From JAOUEA01 sp963797635 (GTDB lineage: Bacteria; Actinomycetota; UBA4738; HRBIN12), in NCBI GenBank assembly GCA_963797635.1, contig CAWCPZ010000010.1:248001-312000 (forward strand): 64,000 nucleotides of DNA, written 5' to 3'. A model generated the notes under the pieces. That model was not told the origin of the DNA and made no database searches. It was given only the letters and a program-made list of their open reading frames with translations. A program made the position numbers and the translations under genes. This document shows, piece after piece, positions 25,457 through 34,236 of this stretch. The first letter of the stretch is position 1, and every line of letters begins with the position of its first letter.

Positions 25457-25936
25457 CTACAGCTGGATCAGCGCCAGCAGGAAGAGCGCGAACGCCGCCC
25501 AGGTCGCCACGAGCTGGATCCAGTTGATCGCGAAGTAGCGCTTGCGTCCCGCCGTCTCCCACTCGGCCGGCATCGCGTCCGGATCCCAGGCCAGCATCAC
25601 GTCGTAGAGCGGTTCCTTCCACACGTTGGAGACGATCCAGACGCCGATGATCACGAACCCCAGGCCGATCGCCGTGAGGATGAACGACGTCGAGTCGTCG
25701 TCGCCCCAGAGCAGGATCAGCGCGATGATCGGCGCGACGGCCATCCCGATCGCGCAGATGTAGTTGAACCAGGCCTTCCTGCCGACCGGCAGGAACGCTC
25801 GCAGGAAGTTCTCGAAGCCCGCGCCGTCCATCTGCACGAGCATCTTGTGCAAGACCAGCACCAGCATGCCCAGCAGCCCCGACCAGAGCCCGGCGAACAC
25901 GACGGACGCGGCGAGCGCCCATTCCTCTCCCGTCAT
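25457..25936 (-). CDS. DUF1772-like four-helix membrane protein
   Basis: A 159-residue membrane protein with helices LAASVVFAGLWSGLLGMLVLVLH, NYICAIGMAVAPIIALILLWG, SFILTAIGLGFVIIGVWIVSNVW and INWIQLVATWAAFALFLLALIQL. The segment SNVWKEPLYDVMLAWDPDAMPAEWETAGRKRYFAINWIQLV resembles the conserved C-terminal half of DUF1772/anthrone-oxygenase-like proteins. The family name is tentative; no catalytic role is claimed. Confidence 0.7.
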   Translation of the reverse strand: MTGEEWALAASVVFAGLWSGLLGMLVLVLHKMLVQMDGAGFENFLRAFLPVGRKAWFNYICAIGMAVAPIIALILLWGDDDSTSFILTAIGLGFVIIGVWIVSNVWKEPLYDVMLAWDPDAMPAEWETAGRKRYFAINWIQLVATWAAFALFLLALIQL

Positions 25937-26112
25937 GACAAGCCCCCCTCCATGGACCCGACCCGGAAATCCTAGGTCGACTCCGGTAGCCGCTGCCAGT
26001 CGGGTGATCCGGCCCGCTCGGGGCCTCGCCGCAGGACGGCGGTTTGGCGAGACGCCCCGGCGGGAACACACAGAGGTCCGACGCCACGGACCCGAACCGA
26101 GGAGGATCCGAG

Positions 26113-27609
26113 ATGGCCGACACCCGCGAACCCCGTGACCCAGCGGCTGGTCCGCTCGTCGTTTCCCCGAAGAACCCACGGTTCTTCATCGCGAAGAGCG
26201 ATCCCCACGAACGTGCCGTCTACCTCGCCGGCTCCCACATCTGGCACAACTTCCACGACGGGCTCGGCCCGGGCGAAGCCTGCGGCCAAGGTCCCGAGAG
26301 CATGGACTTCGATGAGTACCTGACGTTCCTGGAAGAGCGTGGTCACAACTTCATCCGGCTATGGCGGTGGGAGCAGTTCCGTTCCTACACGGCGATGGCC
26401 GACTACCACCTGTGCATGGAGCCGCAGCCGTGGATGCGCAGCGGACCCGGTGAGGCAACGGACGGCAAGCCGAGGTTCGACCTCGACCGGTTCGATCCCG
26501 CCTACTTCGACCGCCTGCGCGAACGGGTGATCGCCGCGGGCGACCGGGGGATCTACGTCGACGTGATGCTGTTCGACGGGTGGGGGCTGCATCTCAGCAC
26601 GGCCCCGATGCACGTCGAGGGCCATCCGTTCCATGCGAAGAACAACGTGAACGGCGTCGCGATCGACTCGATCGTCGATCTCCAGGTGCTGCCCCTCGAC
26701 CCGCAGATCCAGCGTCTCCAGGAGGCGTACATCCGTGCGGTGATCGACGCGGTCCACGACCTGCCCAACGTGCTGTGGGAGGTATCGAACGAATCCGCGG
26801 GTGGCGGCAAGGTGGATGCCGAGTTCGCGGGCTACCTGGGACTGGACGGTGTGCCCGACTGGGGCGACTCAACGGCGTGGCAGTACTGGGTGATCGATGC
26901 CGTGAAGGGCTACGAGGAGGAGCGAGGGTACGAGGCGCATCCGATCGGCATGACGATGCAGTTCCCCGTTCCGGACCAGACGATGGTGAACGAGCCGTTG
27001 TACGCCAGTCGCGCGGAGTGGATCTCGCCGGGGTTCGAAGAGCCCGACTACTTCCCGGGCAACCCGGAGGTGCCAGCCTCCGGTTGGTACGCGGACCCAC
27101 CGCCGGCAGATGGGAGGAAGGTCGTGATCGTCGACACCGATCACATCGCTCCCGGCCAGGGAGACGCGCTCTGGGCCTGGAAGGCGTTCCTCCGCGGCCA
27201 CCATCCGATCCTCATGGACTTCGGGATCATCGGGGGCGTGAACCCGGCCGACCCGAAGGCCGGCGGCGACATGGCCTTCGAGGCGTTCGAGCCGGCGCGG
27301 TTCGCGATGGGCGACACCGTCCGCCTGGCGGAGCGGGTCGGGTTGATCGACATGGAGCCGCGCCGGGATCTCGGCTCGACCGGCTACGTGTTGGCGAACC
27401 CGGGCGTCGAGTACCTGGCGCTCCAACCGGAACCGGGCGAGCCGTTCACGCTGACCCTGGAGCCGGGCTCGTACGACGTCGAGTGGTTCGGCGTCGACGA
27501 CCGCGACACCGTGGAGGCCGGCACGGTATCCGCGGAAGAAGGTGGTCCCGTGACGTTCGAGCCCCCGTTCGCCGGCGGGCCGAGCGTGCTGTACCTCAGG
27601 ATCGCCTGA
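26113..27609 (+). CDS. Putative glycoside hydrolase (TIM barrel) with C-terminal collagen-binding-like domain
   Basis: A 498-residue protein without signal peptide. The barrel has YLAGSHIWHNFHDG, YLTFLEERGHNFIRLWRWEQF, GIYVDVMLFDGWGL, NVLWEVSNESAGGG (the Asn-Glu dipeptide after strand 4 suits the acid/base of clan GH-A) and VIVDTDHIAPGQGDALWAWKAFLRGHHPILMDF. The last 80 residues (ALQPEPGEPFTLTLEPGSYDVEWFGVDDRD) resemble the putative collagen-binding domain found behind DUF4038-type hydrolases. The start follows GAGGAGGATC. The sugar substrate is unknown. Confidence 0.8.
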   Translation: MADTREPRDPAAGPLVVSPKNPRFFIAKSDPHERAVYLAGSHIWHNFHDGLGPGEACGQGPESMDFDEYLTFLEERGHNFIRLWRWEQFRSYTAMADYHLCMEPQPWMRSGPGEATDGKPRFDLDRFDPAYFDRLRERVIAAGDRGIYVDVMLFDGWGLHLSTAPMHVEGHPFHAKNNVNGVAIDSIVDLQVLPLDPQIQRLQEAYIRAVIDAVHDLPNVLWEVSNESAGGGKVDAEFAGYLGLDGVPDWGDSTAWQYWVIDAVKGYEEERGYEAHPIGMTMQFPVPDQTMVNEPLYASRAEWISPGFEEPDYFPGNPEVPASGWYADPPPADGRKVVIVDTDHIAPGQGDALWAWKAFLRGHHPILMDFGIIGGVNPADPKAGGDMAFEAFEPARFAMGDTVRLAERVGLIDMEPRRDLGSTGYVLANPGVEYLALQPEPGEPFTLTLEPGSYDVEWFGVDDRDTVEAGTVSAEEGGPVTFEPPFAGGPSVLYLRIA

Positions 27610-27617
27610 CTCGCCCG

Positions 27618-28505
27618 CTATCGCGGGGGCGCCACGTGTTGCAGCTTGTCGGGGTTCACGACCGCGTGGATCGCGACGACCTTCCCGTCGACGATGTCGA
27701 GGATCATCGCGCTCACGACCGGGCCACCCGGCACGTACGCGACCGCCCCCGGCTGACCGTTCACCCACGTGATCGCCATCTCGACGCCTTGCTTCCCGCC
27801 GAGGCGACCGAGGCCGGCCAGGAACCGCGCGACCCGCAGTTGGCCTTCGACCGGTGTGCGCACGGCACCCTTGCCGCCGCCGTCGCCCACCATCACCACG
27901 TCGTCGGCCAGCATGGTCATCAGGCCCTCGACATCGCCGTCGCCCACCGCGGCGAAGAAGCGCTCCGTGAGCTCCCGCTTGTGCTCGGGTGACGGGTCGA
28001 ACCGCGGACGTCGCGCCTCGGTGTGCTTGCGGGCGCGCACACCGATCTGGCGCGTGTTCGCCGGCGACTTCCCGACGACGGCCGCGACCTCCTCGAAGTC
28101 GAACCCGAACACGTCGTGCAGCAGGAACACCGCCCGTTCGACCGGCGAGAGGGTCTCGAGCACCACGAGGAACGCGATCGACAGCGACTCGAGGTCCTCG
28201 GCCTGCTCTTCGGGTGACGGCTCGTCGTCGGCCACGATCGGCTCCGGGAGCCACGGCCCGATGTAGCGTTCCCGTCGCACCCGCGCCGAGCGCAGGTGGT
28301 CGATCGCGAGCCGCGTCGTGACCTCGGTGAGGAACGCCTTCGGCTCCCGGATCTCACCGCCGTCGGCGAGCAGCCGGTGCGCGCGCAGGAACGTCTCCTG
28401 CACGATGTCCTCGGCGTCGCCGACCTCACCCACCATGCGGTAGGCGATCGAGAACAGCAGGGGCCGGAACCCCTCGAGCTCCTCGACGTCGATCTGGCTG
28501 CTCAT
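27618..28505 (-). CDS. ECF41-family sigma factor with C-terminal SnoaL-like domain
   Basis: A 295-residue sigma factor. Region 2 is GFRPLLFSIAYRMVGEVGDAEDIVQETFLR, region 4 is LSPVERAVFLLHDVFGFDFEEVAAVVGKSPANTRQIGVRARKH, and the linker carries WLPEP. The C-terminal NTF2-like domain keeps the ECF41 marks DGGGK and NPDKL, which in studied members tune sigma activity in the absence of an anti-sigma. A GTG/ATG further upstream would place the start inside its own promoter, so ATG 28505 was chosen. Its neighbour is an epimerase, the usual ECF41 partner class. Confidence 0.93.
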   Translation of the reverse strand: MSSQIDVEELEGFRPLLFSIAYRMVGEVGDAEDIVQETFLRAHRLLADGGEIREPKAFLTEVTTRLAIDHLRSARVRRERYIGPWLPEPIVADDEPSPEEQAEDLESLSIAFLVVLETLSPVERAVFLLHDVFGFDFEEVAAVVGKSPANTRQIGVRARKHTEARRPRFDPSPEHKRELTERFFAAVGDGDVEGLMTMLADDVVMVGDGGGKGAVRTPVEGQLRVARFLAGLGRLGGKQGVEMAITWVNGQPGAVAYVPGGPVVSAMILDIVDGKVVAIHAVVNPDKLQHVAPPR

Positions 28506-28515
28506 CGCCCTTCCA

Positions 28516-28542
28516 GACGAGATGACGACCCCGCGTGTGACA
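28516..28542 (-). promoter_or_regulatory. ECF41-type promoter of the sigma gene
   Basis: On the reverse strand TGTCACA, 16 bases, then CGTC: the ECF41 -35/-10 consensus with its expected spacing. The predicted start of transcription is about 5 bases before the sigma ATG, so the message would be almost leaderless and the factor autoactivated. Confidence 0.8.
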
Positions 28543-28562
28543 CCGCCGATGCGGCGTGGGGG

Positions 28563-28589
28563 TGTCACACAACCATTCCCTGGATCGTC
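28563..28589 (+). promoter_or_regulatory. ECF41-type promoter of the epimerase gene
   Basis: TGTCACA (28563-28569), 16 bases, CGTC (28586-28589), identical in elements and spacing to the reverse-strand promoter 21 bases away. The -35 elements of both promoters form an inverted repeat (GTGTGACACC / GGTGTCACAC). Confidence 0.82.
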
Positions 28590-28619
28590 CTAGAGATAAC
28601 CGGCGGAAGGAGGAACGTC

Positions 28620-29561
28620 ATGAAGATCTTCGTCGCAGGTGCGTCCGGGGCGATCGGTGCCCGCCTCGTTCCTGCACTCGTCCAGCACGGCCACGAGGTG
28701 GTCGGCACCACGCGCACGCCCGCCAAGACGGAACGGCTTCGCCAGTTGGGCGCCGAGCCCGTCGTGCTCGACGCGCTCGACGAGGTCGCGGTGAAGGATG
28801 CGGTTGCGGCGGCATCGCCCGAGGTCGTGGTGCACGAGCTCACGGACATCCCCGACACGATCGACCCCCGGAAGCTCGATCAGCAGTTCGCGGCGACCAA
28901 CCGGCTGCGCACCGAGGGCATGGATCATCTGCTCGAGGCTTCTCGCGCCGCAGGGGTTCGCCGGTTCGTCGCGCAGAGCTTCGGCGCGTGGGTGTACGCG
29001 CGGACCGGCGGCCCGGTGAAGGTCGAGACCGACGCGATGGAGACCGACCCGCCGTCGAGCGTGCGCCAGACGCTCGCCGCCATCCTGCACGTCGAGCGGG
29101 CACTCACCGAGGCGACCGACGTCGAGGGCATCGCGCTCCGCTACGGCGGGTTCTACGGGCCGGGCACGTCGATGGGCGAAGGGGCCGCGATGCTCGAGAT
29201 GATCCGCAAGCGCCGATTCCCGATCGTGGGCGGCGGCACCGGCGTCTGGTCGTTCATCCACATCGACGACGCGGCCGCCGCGACGGTCGCCGCGATCGAA
29301 GGCGGCCGACCCGGCATCTACAACGTGACCGACGACGAGCCGGCGCCGGTGTCGGTGTGGCTCCCGGAGCTCGCGAGCGCGCTCGGTGCGCCGCCGCCGC
29401 GCCGGATGCCCGCATGGCTCGCACGACTGTTCGTCGGGGAGACCGGCGTGGTGATGATGACCAGCGTGCGTGGCGCCTCGAACGCGAAGGCCAAGCGCGA
29501 GCTGGGGTGGCAACCGCGGTTCGCCTCCTGGCGGGAGGGCTTCCGTACCGGGCTGGAGTGA
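28620..29561 (+). CDS. NAD(P)-dependent epimerase/dehydratase (extended SDR), ECF41 target
   Basis: A 313-residue extended short-chain dehydrogenase-like protein: MKIFVAGASGAIGARLVPALVQHGHEVVGTTRT is the GxxGxxG nucleotide site. The catalytic YxxxK is not evident where expected (FGAWVYARTGGPVKVE), so it may be an atypical SDR. IALRYGGFYGPG, GVWSFIHIDDAAAATVAAIEGG and FASWREGFRTGLE are typical later blocks. AAGGAGGAACGTC precedes the ATG. It is the direct target of the divergent ECF41 promoter. Confidence 0.9.
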   Translation: MKIFVAGASGAIGARLVPALVQHGHEVVGTTRTPAKTERLRQLGAEPVVLDALDEVAVKDAVAAASPEVVVHELTDIPDTIDPRKLDQQFAATNRLRTEGMDHLLEASRAAGVRRFVAQSFGAWVYARTGGPVKVETDAMETDPPSSVRQTLAAILHVERALTEATDVEGIALRYGGFYGPGTSMGEGAAMLEMIRKRRFPIVGGGTGVWSFIHIDDAAAATVAAIEGGRPGIYNVTDDEPAPVSVWLPELASALGAPPPRRMPAWLARLFVGETGVVMMTSVRGASNAKAKRELGWQPRFASWREGFRTGLE

Positions 29562-29563
29562 CG

Positions 29564-29928
29564 TCAGTCGCGGCGGCGGCCCAGGCGATCGCGGCGTCGC
29601 GCTCGGCGACCGGGAAGCGCTCGAGTTCGCCCGGCGTCATCCAGCCGAACAGCGACGTCACGGTGATCATCCAGTCGAGGTCGGTGACGAGCGCGATGCG
29701 CTTCCACTTCCTGAGGTTCTTGAAGCCCATCTTGAGGTCGTCCCACGCAGCGCCGGGCGACATGCCCTCCCACTGCTCGAACACGAGGACGATCCGAACC
29801 TCCTCGCCGCGGTCCCAGACCTCTTTGACGGCGGGCATCAGCACGTCGCCGTAGTCGGATGCCTGGATCTCTCCGGTGGCCTCGTATCCGAGGACGCCTT
29901 CGGGCAGATCTGCGATCGGGCTCAGCAT
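29564..29928 (-). CDS. SpoIIAA-like/STAS-fold protein, apparent frameshift at 3' end
   Basis: MLSPIADLPEGVLGYEATGEIQASDYGDVLMPAVKEVWDRGEEVRIVLVFEQWEGMSPGAAWDDLKMGFKNLRKWKRIALVTDLDWMITVTSLFGWMTPGELERFPVAERDAAIAWAA is a complete SpoIIAA-like domain. The frame then runs on antisense to the epimerase gene until 29254, giving an arginine-rich tail with no family parallel. A one-base shift near 29575 gives a stop at 29564, right behind the convergent epimerase stop, and a normal length of about 121 residues. Members are lipid-binding STAS-fold proteins of unknown role. Confidence 0.85.
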
Positions 29929-30036
29929 GGTTCGAGCGTACCGCGTGCATGTCCAGCCTGAGATCGCATCGGGCCTGCCGATGGTCCCTGACAGGACGTG
30001 GTGGTCGACGTATGGTGGCCTCCGCCGGAGGGAATC

Positions 30037-31666
30037 ATGGGCGCACGCACCGATCCTGTAGCGCTGGGCCGACAGGCCGCCGCGAGCGGGGACTGGCCCA
30101 GGGCGTTCGAGCTGCTGAGCGCCGTCGATCCGAGCGCGCTTGCGGCGGAGGACCTGGAGACGCTGGCTGATGCCGCGTGGTGGGTCTTCGACCTCCACGA
30201 GTCGATCCGCGTGCGCCAAGCAGCCTACGCGGCGTTCGCGGCCGAGGGTGACGACGCGCGGGCCGGCGCCATCGCCGCCCGTCTCGCGATCGACCACTTC
30301 AGCCGAGGGCACGTGTCGGTGGGGAGTGGCTGGCTCGCCAAGGCGCATCGGCACCTCGACGATCTCGCGGAGTGCCCCGAACAAGGCATGCTGTGGACGA
30401 TCGAAGCCACGGTGCTCAGGTACACCGGCGATCTCGATGGTTCGATCGCCCTGGCGGAGCGAGCAGCGGCGCTCGCTCGACGGCTGCACCGGGGCAACCT
30501 GCACGCGATGTCCATCCACACCGTGGGGATGGCGCTGATCGAGGCCGGCGAGGTCCCGCAGGGGATGCGGCTCCTGGACGAGGCCATGACCTCCGTGCTG
30601 GCCAACGAACTGGATGCGTATCTCACAGGCATCGTCTACTGCAACGTGATCGGCATCTGCCTCGAGATCGAGGATCTCGGCCGGGCGAGCGAGTGGTCGG
30701 CCGCGGCGAAGGACTGGTGCGACTCCATCGCCGGCGGTTCGCCGTTCCACGCGCTCTGCAGGGTCAATCGGGCGCACGTGGCACGCCTGTCAGGGGCGTG
30801 GGACGAGGCGGAGTCGGAGGCCGCCATCGCGGCCGAAGAGCTCCAGCGCCTCGACGGCGGGGACGACGCGTCCGCCCTGTCGGAGCTCGGAGAGATCCGC
30901 CGTCGCCGCGGCGACCTGGTGGGCTCGGCGGCCGCATACGACCAGGCCCGGGCGATGGGCGCCGATCCGCAACCCGGCTACGCCCTGCTGCTGTTCGCGA
31001 AGGGTCGGGAGCGGGAAGCCGCCGCCGCTCTGCGCTCGGCCCGGGAGCGACCGCTGACCGCGCCGCAGCGCGCCCACGTGTTGGCGGCGAGCGTCGACGT
31101 CGAACTGGCCTGCGACGATCTGGCCGGAGCGCGGATCTGTGCCGCCGAGCTCCGCGAGATCGCGACCGTGGCGGCTTCGCCGGCCCTGGCGGCGATGAAC
31201 GACCATGCCGAAGGCGTGCTGGCGCTTGCCGAAGGAGGATCCCGAGGCCGCGCTGGCACCGCTCCGACGCGCGCGCGACGCGTGGGCCGTGATCAGGATG
31301 CCGTACGAGCACGCTCGATCGCGTCAGATGCTTGGGGTGGCGATGCGGGCCGACGGCGACGAGGACGGCGGGGACCAGGAACTCCGTGCCGCGAAGACGA
31401 CGTTCGAGCGACTCGGAGCCCAACTCGACGCCTCTGCCGTCGACGCCCTCCTCGGTTCACCCGATCGCCTGCCGGACGGGCTGACGTCGAGGGAGGTGGA
31501 GGTCCTGCGGCTCGTGGCGTCCGGGAAGACGAACCGGGACATCGCCGTCGAACTCGTCCTCAGCGAGCACACGATCGGGCGGCACCTCCAGAACATCTAC
31601 GGCAAGATCCAGGTCAACACGCGTGCTGCCGCGACCGCCTACGCGTTCGAGCACGGACTCGCCTGA
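30037..31666 (+). CDS. LuxR-family regulator with TPR-like N-terminal region, apparent frameshift
   Basis: About 542 residues after repair. The first 430 are all-helical TPR-like repeats (AWWVFDLHESIRVRQAAYAAFAAEG, GDLDGSIALAERAAALARRLHRGN and others); no ATPase domain is present, unlike MalT-type proteins. The end is a LuxR helix-turn-helix, LTSREVEVLRLVASGKTNRDIAVELVLSEHTIGRHLQNIYGKIQVNTRAAATAYAFEHGL. The frame breaks near 31230; removing one G gives LALAEGDPEAALAPLRRARDAW. Start ATG after CCGGAGGGA. Confidence 0.9.
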
Positions 31667-31772
31667 ATGGTGCGGATGCACCACTGGCATCGCGGAACGG
31701 TTTGGTGTGTTCCGGCGATGAGCCACGCACCCCTTCGTGACTAGCGTCGTGCCCGACCGAGGAGGTGCGGTG

Positions 31773-32882
31773 ATGCACGAGGGACAGGAACGGTTCGACA
31801 CCATCGTGGTAGGCGGCGGGAACGCTGGGCTCGCGGCGGGCTACTACCTGCGCCAGCGCGGGGCCCGCTTCGTGATCTTGGATGCGGGCGAGCGGGTAGG
31901 GGACGGTTGGCGGCATCGTTGGGATTCGCTGCGACTGTTCACGACGGCGCGCTACTCGGCGCTGCCGGGCATGCGGCTCCCGATCCCGCTGTCCAACCAG
32001 GCCACGAAGGACGAGATGGCCGACTACCTGGAGTCCTACGTCGAGCACTTCGATCTTCCCGTGCGGACGGGCGTGCGGGTCGACCGTCTCGAACGCCGTG
32101 ACGGGAGCTTCGTGCTCACGGCCGGTGGGCACGAGTACCAGGCGCGGTCGGTGATCGTGGCCACGGGTTCCCAGCGCGACCCGCGGATCCCGGCGCTCTC
32201 CCGCGAGCTCGATCCCTCCATCACCCAGCTCCATTCCGGCGAGTATCGGAACCCTTCCCAGCTCCGCGACGGCAGCGTGCTCGTGGTGGGGGCCGGGAAC
32301 TCCGGAGCCGACATCGCCATGGAGCTGGTGAAAGACCGCATCACATGGCTGTCCGGTCCCGACACGGGCCACATCCCGGTCAACATCGATCGGTGGTTCT
32401 CACGCCATGTCGCGTTCCACGTCGTGCGATTCGTCGGTGTGCACGTGCTGACGATGCGTACGCCGATGGGCCGCCGGCTGCACGACCACAAGATGTCGTC
32501 GGGCGATCCCCTCGTGCGCGTGAAGCCTCGATGGCTCGAGGCCGCCGGTGTGCAGCGCGTGCCGCGCACGGTCGCCGCCACGGGTGGGCGTCCGCAACTC
32601 GAGGACGGCCGGGTGCTCGATGTCCAGAACGTCGTGTGGTGCACCGGGTTCGGCAAGGATCTGTCTTGGATCGACCTGCCGATCTTCGACGATCAGGGTG
32701 AGGTGCGACACGAGCGCGGGATCGCCGTCGACGAGCCGGCCCTCGGCTTCGTGGGACTGCGGTTCCAGTTCGCGTTCGCGTCGGATGTGCTCCCCGGGTT
32801 CAACCGAGATGCGCGGTACGTGGTGGATCGTCTGGTCCGTACCGTGGGTCGCGAGACGAAGCGGAGCGGCGTCGCCGCGTGA
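31773..32882 (+). CDS. FAD-dependent oxidoreductase, flavin-containing-monooxygenase-like
   Basis: A 369-residue two-dinucleotide-domain flavoprotein: FDTIVVGGGNAGLAAGYYLRQRGARFVILDAGERVGDGWRHRWDSLRLFTTARYSALPG binds FAD, and SVLVVGAGNSGADIAMELVK binds NADPH. VIVATGSQRDPRIP and VVWCTGFGKDLSW are the linking motifs. This matches the YUC/CzcO-like monooxygenase group. The start follows GAGGAGGTGC. 106 bases downstream of the LuxR gene, which may control it (inference). Confidence 0.92.
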   Translation: MHEGQERFDTIVVGGGNAGLAAGYYLRQRGARFVILDAGERVGDGWRHRWDSLRLFTTARYSALPGMRLPIPLSNQATKDEMADYLESYVEHFDLPVRTGVRVDRLERRDGSFVLTAGGHEYQARSVIVATGSQRDPRIPALSRELDPSITQLHSGEYRNPSQLRDGSVLVVGAGNSGADIAMELVKDRITWLSGPDTGHIPVNIDRWFSRHVAFHVVRFVGVHVLTMRTPMGRRLHDHKMSSGDPLVRVKPRWLEAAGVQRVPRTVAATGGRPQLEDGRVLDVQNVVWCTGFGKDLSWIDLPIFDDQGEVRHERGIAVDEPALGFVGLRFQFAFASDVLPGFNRDARYVVDRLVRTVGRETKRSGVAA

Positions 32883-32922
32883 AGCCGTCGCCCGATCCGC
32901 AACAGGATCGGGAGCGGGACGA

Positions 32923-34192
32923 TCAGCGGGGGCCGACGAGGTACCAGGTCTCCATCTCGCCCTTGCCCTTGATCGGGATCGTGCCTCGCGGCGTGCAGAC
33001 GAACGCATCCTCGATCAGCTCGTAGGTCGAGCGCGTGATCTGGATCTCGCCGGGCGTGCCGTTGGACTCCATGCGACTCGCCGTGTTCACGGCGTCGCCC
33101 CACAGGTCGTAGAGGAAGCGCTTCGTGCCGATCACGCCGGCGGTGACCGGCCCGGAGTTGATGCCGATCCGCAGTTCGAGACCTCCATACCCGGCGGTCT
33201 CCGAGGCGGCGATCGCCTCGCGCATGTCGAGCGCCAGCTTGGCGGCCCTGATGGCGTGGTCGTCGCACGGGTCGGGTACGCCCGCCGCGGCCATGTAGGC
33301 ATCCCCGATCGTCTTGATCTTCTCGAGCCCGTGCCGCTCGACGAGCGTGTCGAAGTGGGAGAACAGCCGATCGAGGGTGCCCACCACGTCGGCCGCCTCC
33401 ATGCGTTGCGCGAGCGGCGTGAAGTTCACGAGGTCGGCGAACAGGATCGTGGCGCACTCGACGTGATCGGCGATCGAGCCCGTCGCGTCCTTCAGCCGTT
33501 CCGCGATCGAGCTCGGCAGCACGTTCGTGATGAGCGCTTCGGACCTCGCCTGCTCGATGCGCAACGCCGCCAGCGCCTCGTTGCGCTGGTGGGCGAAGGA
33601 CGCGAGCACCGTGAAGGCCACGGCGCCGGTCCCGATCACGTTGAGCGCCAGCATCGTGGTCGTGAACCACGCCGGGCACGTCGACGTCCAGGAAGAACAG
33701 TTCGCCCACGATGCCCAGGATCAGGAACGTCACGACGAACGCGATGAACCAGCCGATCGCCTGACGCACCTCGAGGAAGACGAGGGCACCGAGGGGAGCG
33801 AGGAAGCCCCACAGCGCCACGCCTCCCGAGGGCAGGAACCCGCCCGACAACATCTGCCCGAGCGCCGTCATGAGCATGACGTCCAGGAGCTGCACGATCA
33901 GGAACGGCATGAACCGCTTGGTCTTCGCGAAGAACACCAACGAGGCGACCGAGATGCTGAAGTAGATGAACGGCAGGATCCCCAGCAGCGAGCCGAAGGC
34001 GAGGTAGGAGCTGCCCCACACCACCGACACGGGCAGGATCAGGACCGCGAGCAGGACCAGAAGGGCCTTCTTGTTGCGGAGGTCTTCGTCGTCCCGGGGA
34101 TCCGCGCCGATCCTGCCGATGCGCGCGGACAGCCGGGCGAACCAACCGTCCCCGGGCTGACCGCTGATCCGGTGAACCTGCGGCGCCTCCAT
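32923..34192 (-). CDS. Membrane-bound class III adenylate cyclase, apparent frameshift
   Basis: N-terminal half: cytoplasmic stretch, then helices ALLVLLAVLILPVSVVWGSSYLAFGSLLGILPFIYFSI, FLIVQLLDVMLMTALGQML, GGVALWGFLAPLGALVFLEV and IGWFIAFVVTFLILGIVGELFF. C-terminal half: HQRNEALAALRIEQARSEALITNVLPSSIAERLK linker and a cyclase domain with ILFADLVNFTPLAQRM, TIGDAYMAAAGVP, GINSGPVTAGVIGTKRFLYDLWGDAVNTASRMES. This is the six-helix/MASE-like cyclase layout. One extra base near 33673 splits it. All catalytic residues are kept. Confidence 0.88.
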
Positions 34193-34236
34193 CGGCGCAT
34201 CTTCCCACTCGAGCGCCGTGGGCAGGACCGAGCGGA

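Noticed and set aside
29254..29563. C-terminal extension of the SpoIIAA-like protein antisense to the epimerase gene
   Set aside because: Arginine-rich, no family parallel, and a one-base shift gives a natural stop at 29564 between the convergent genes.
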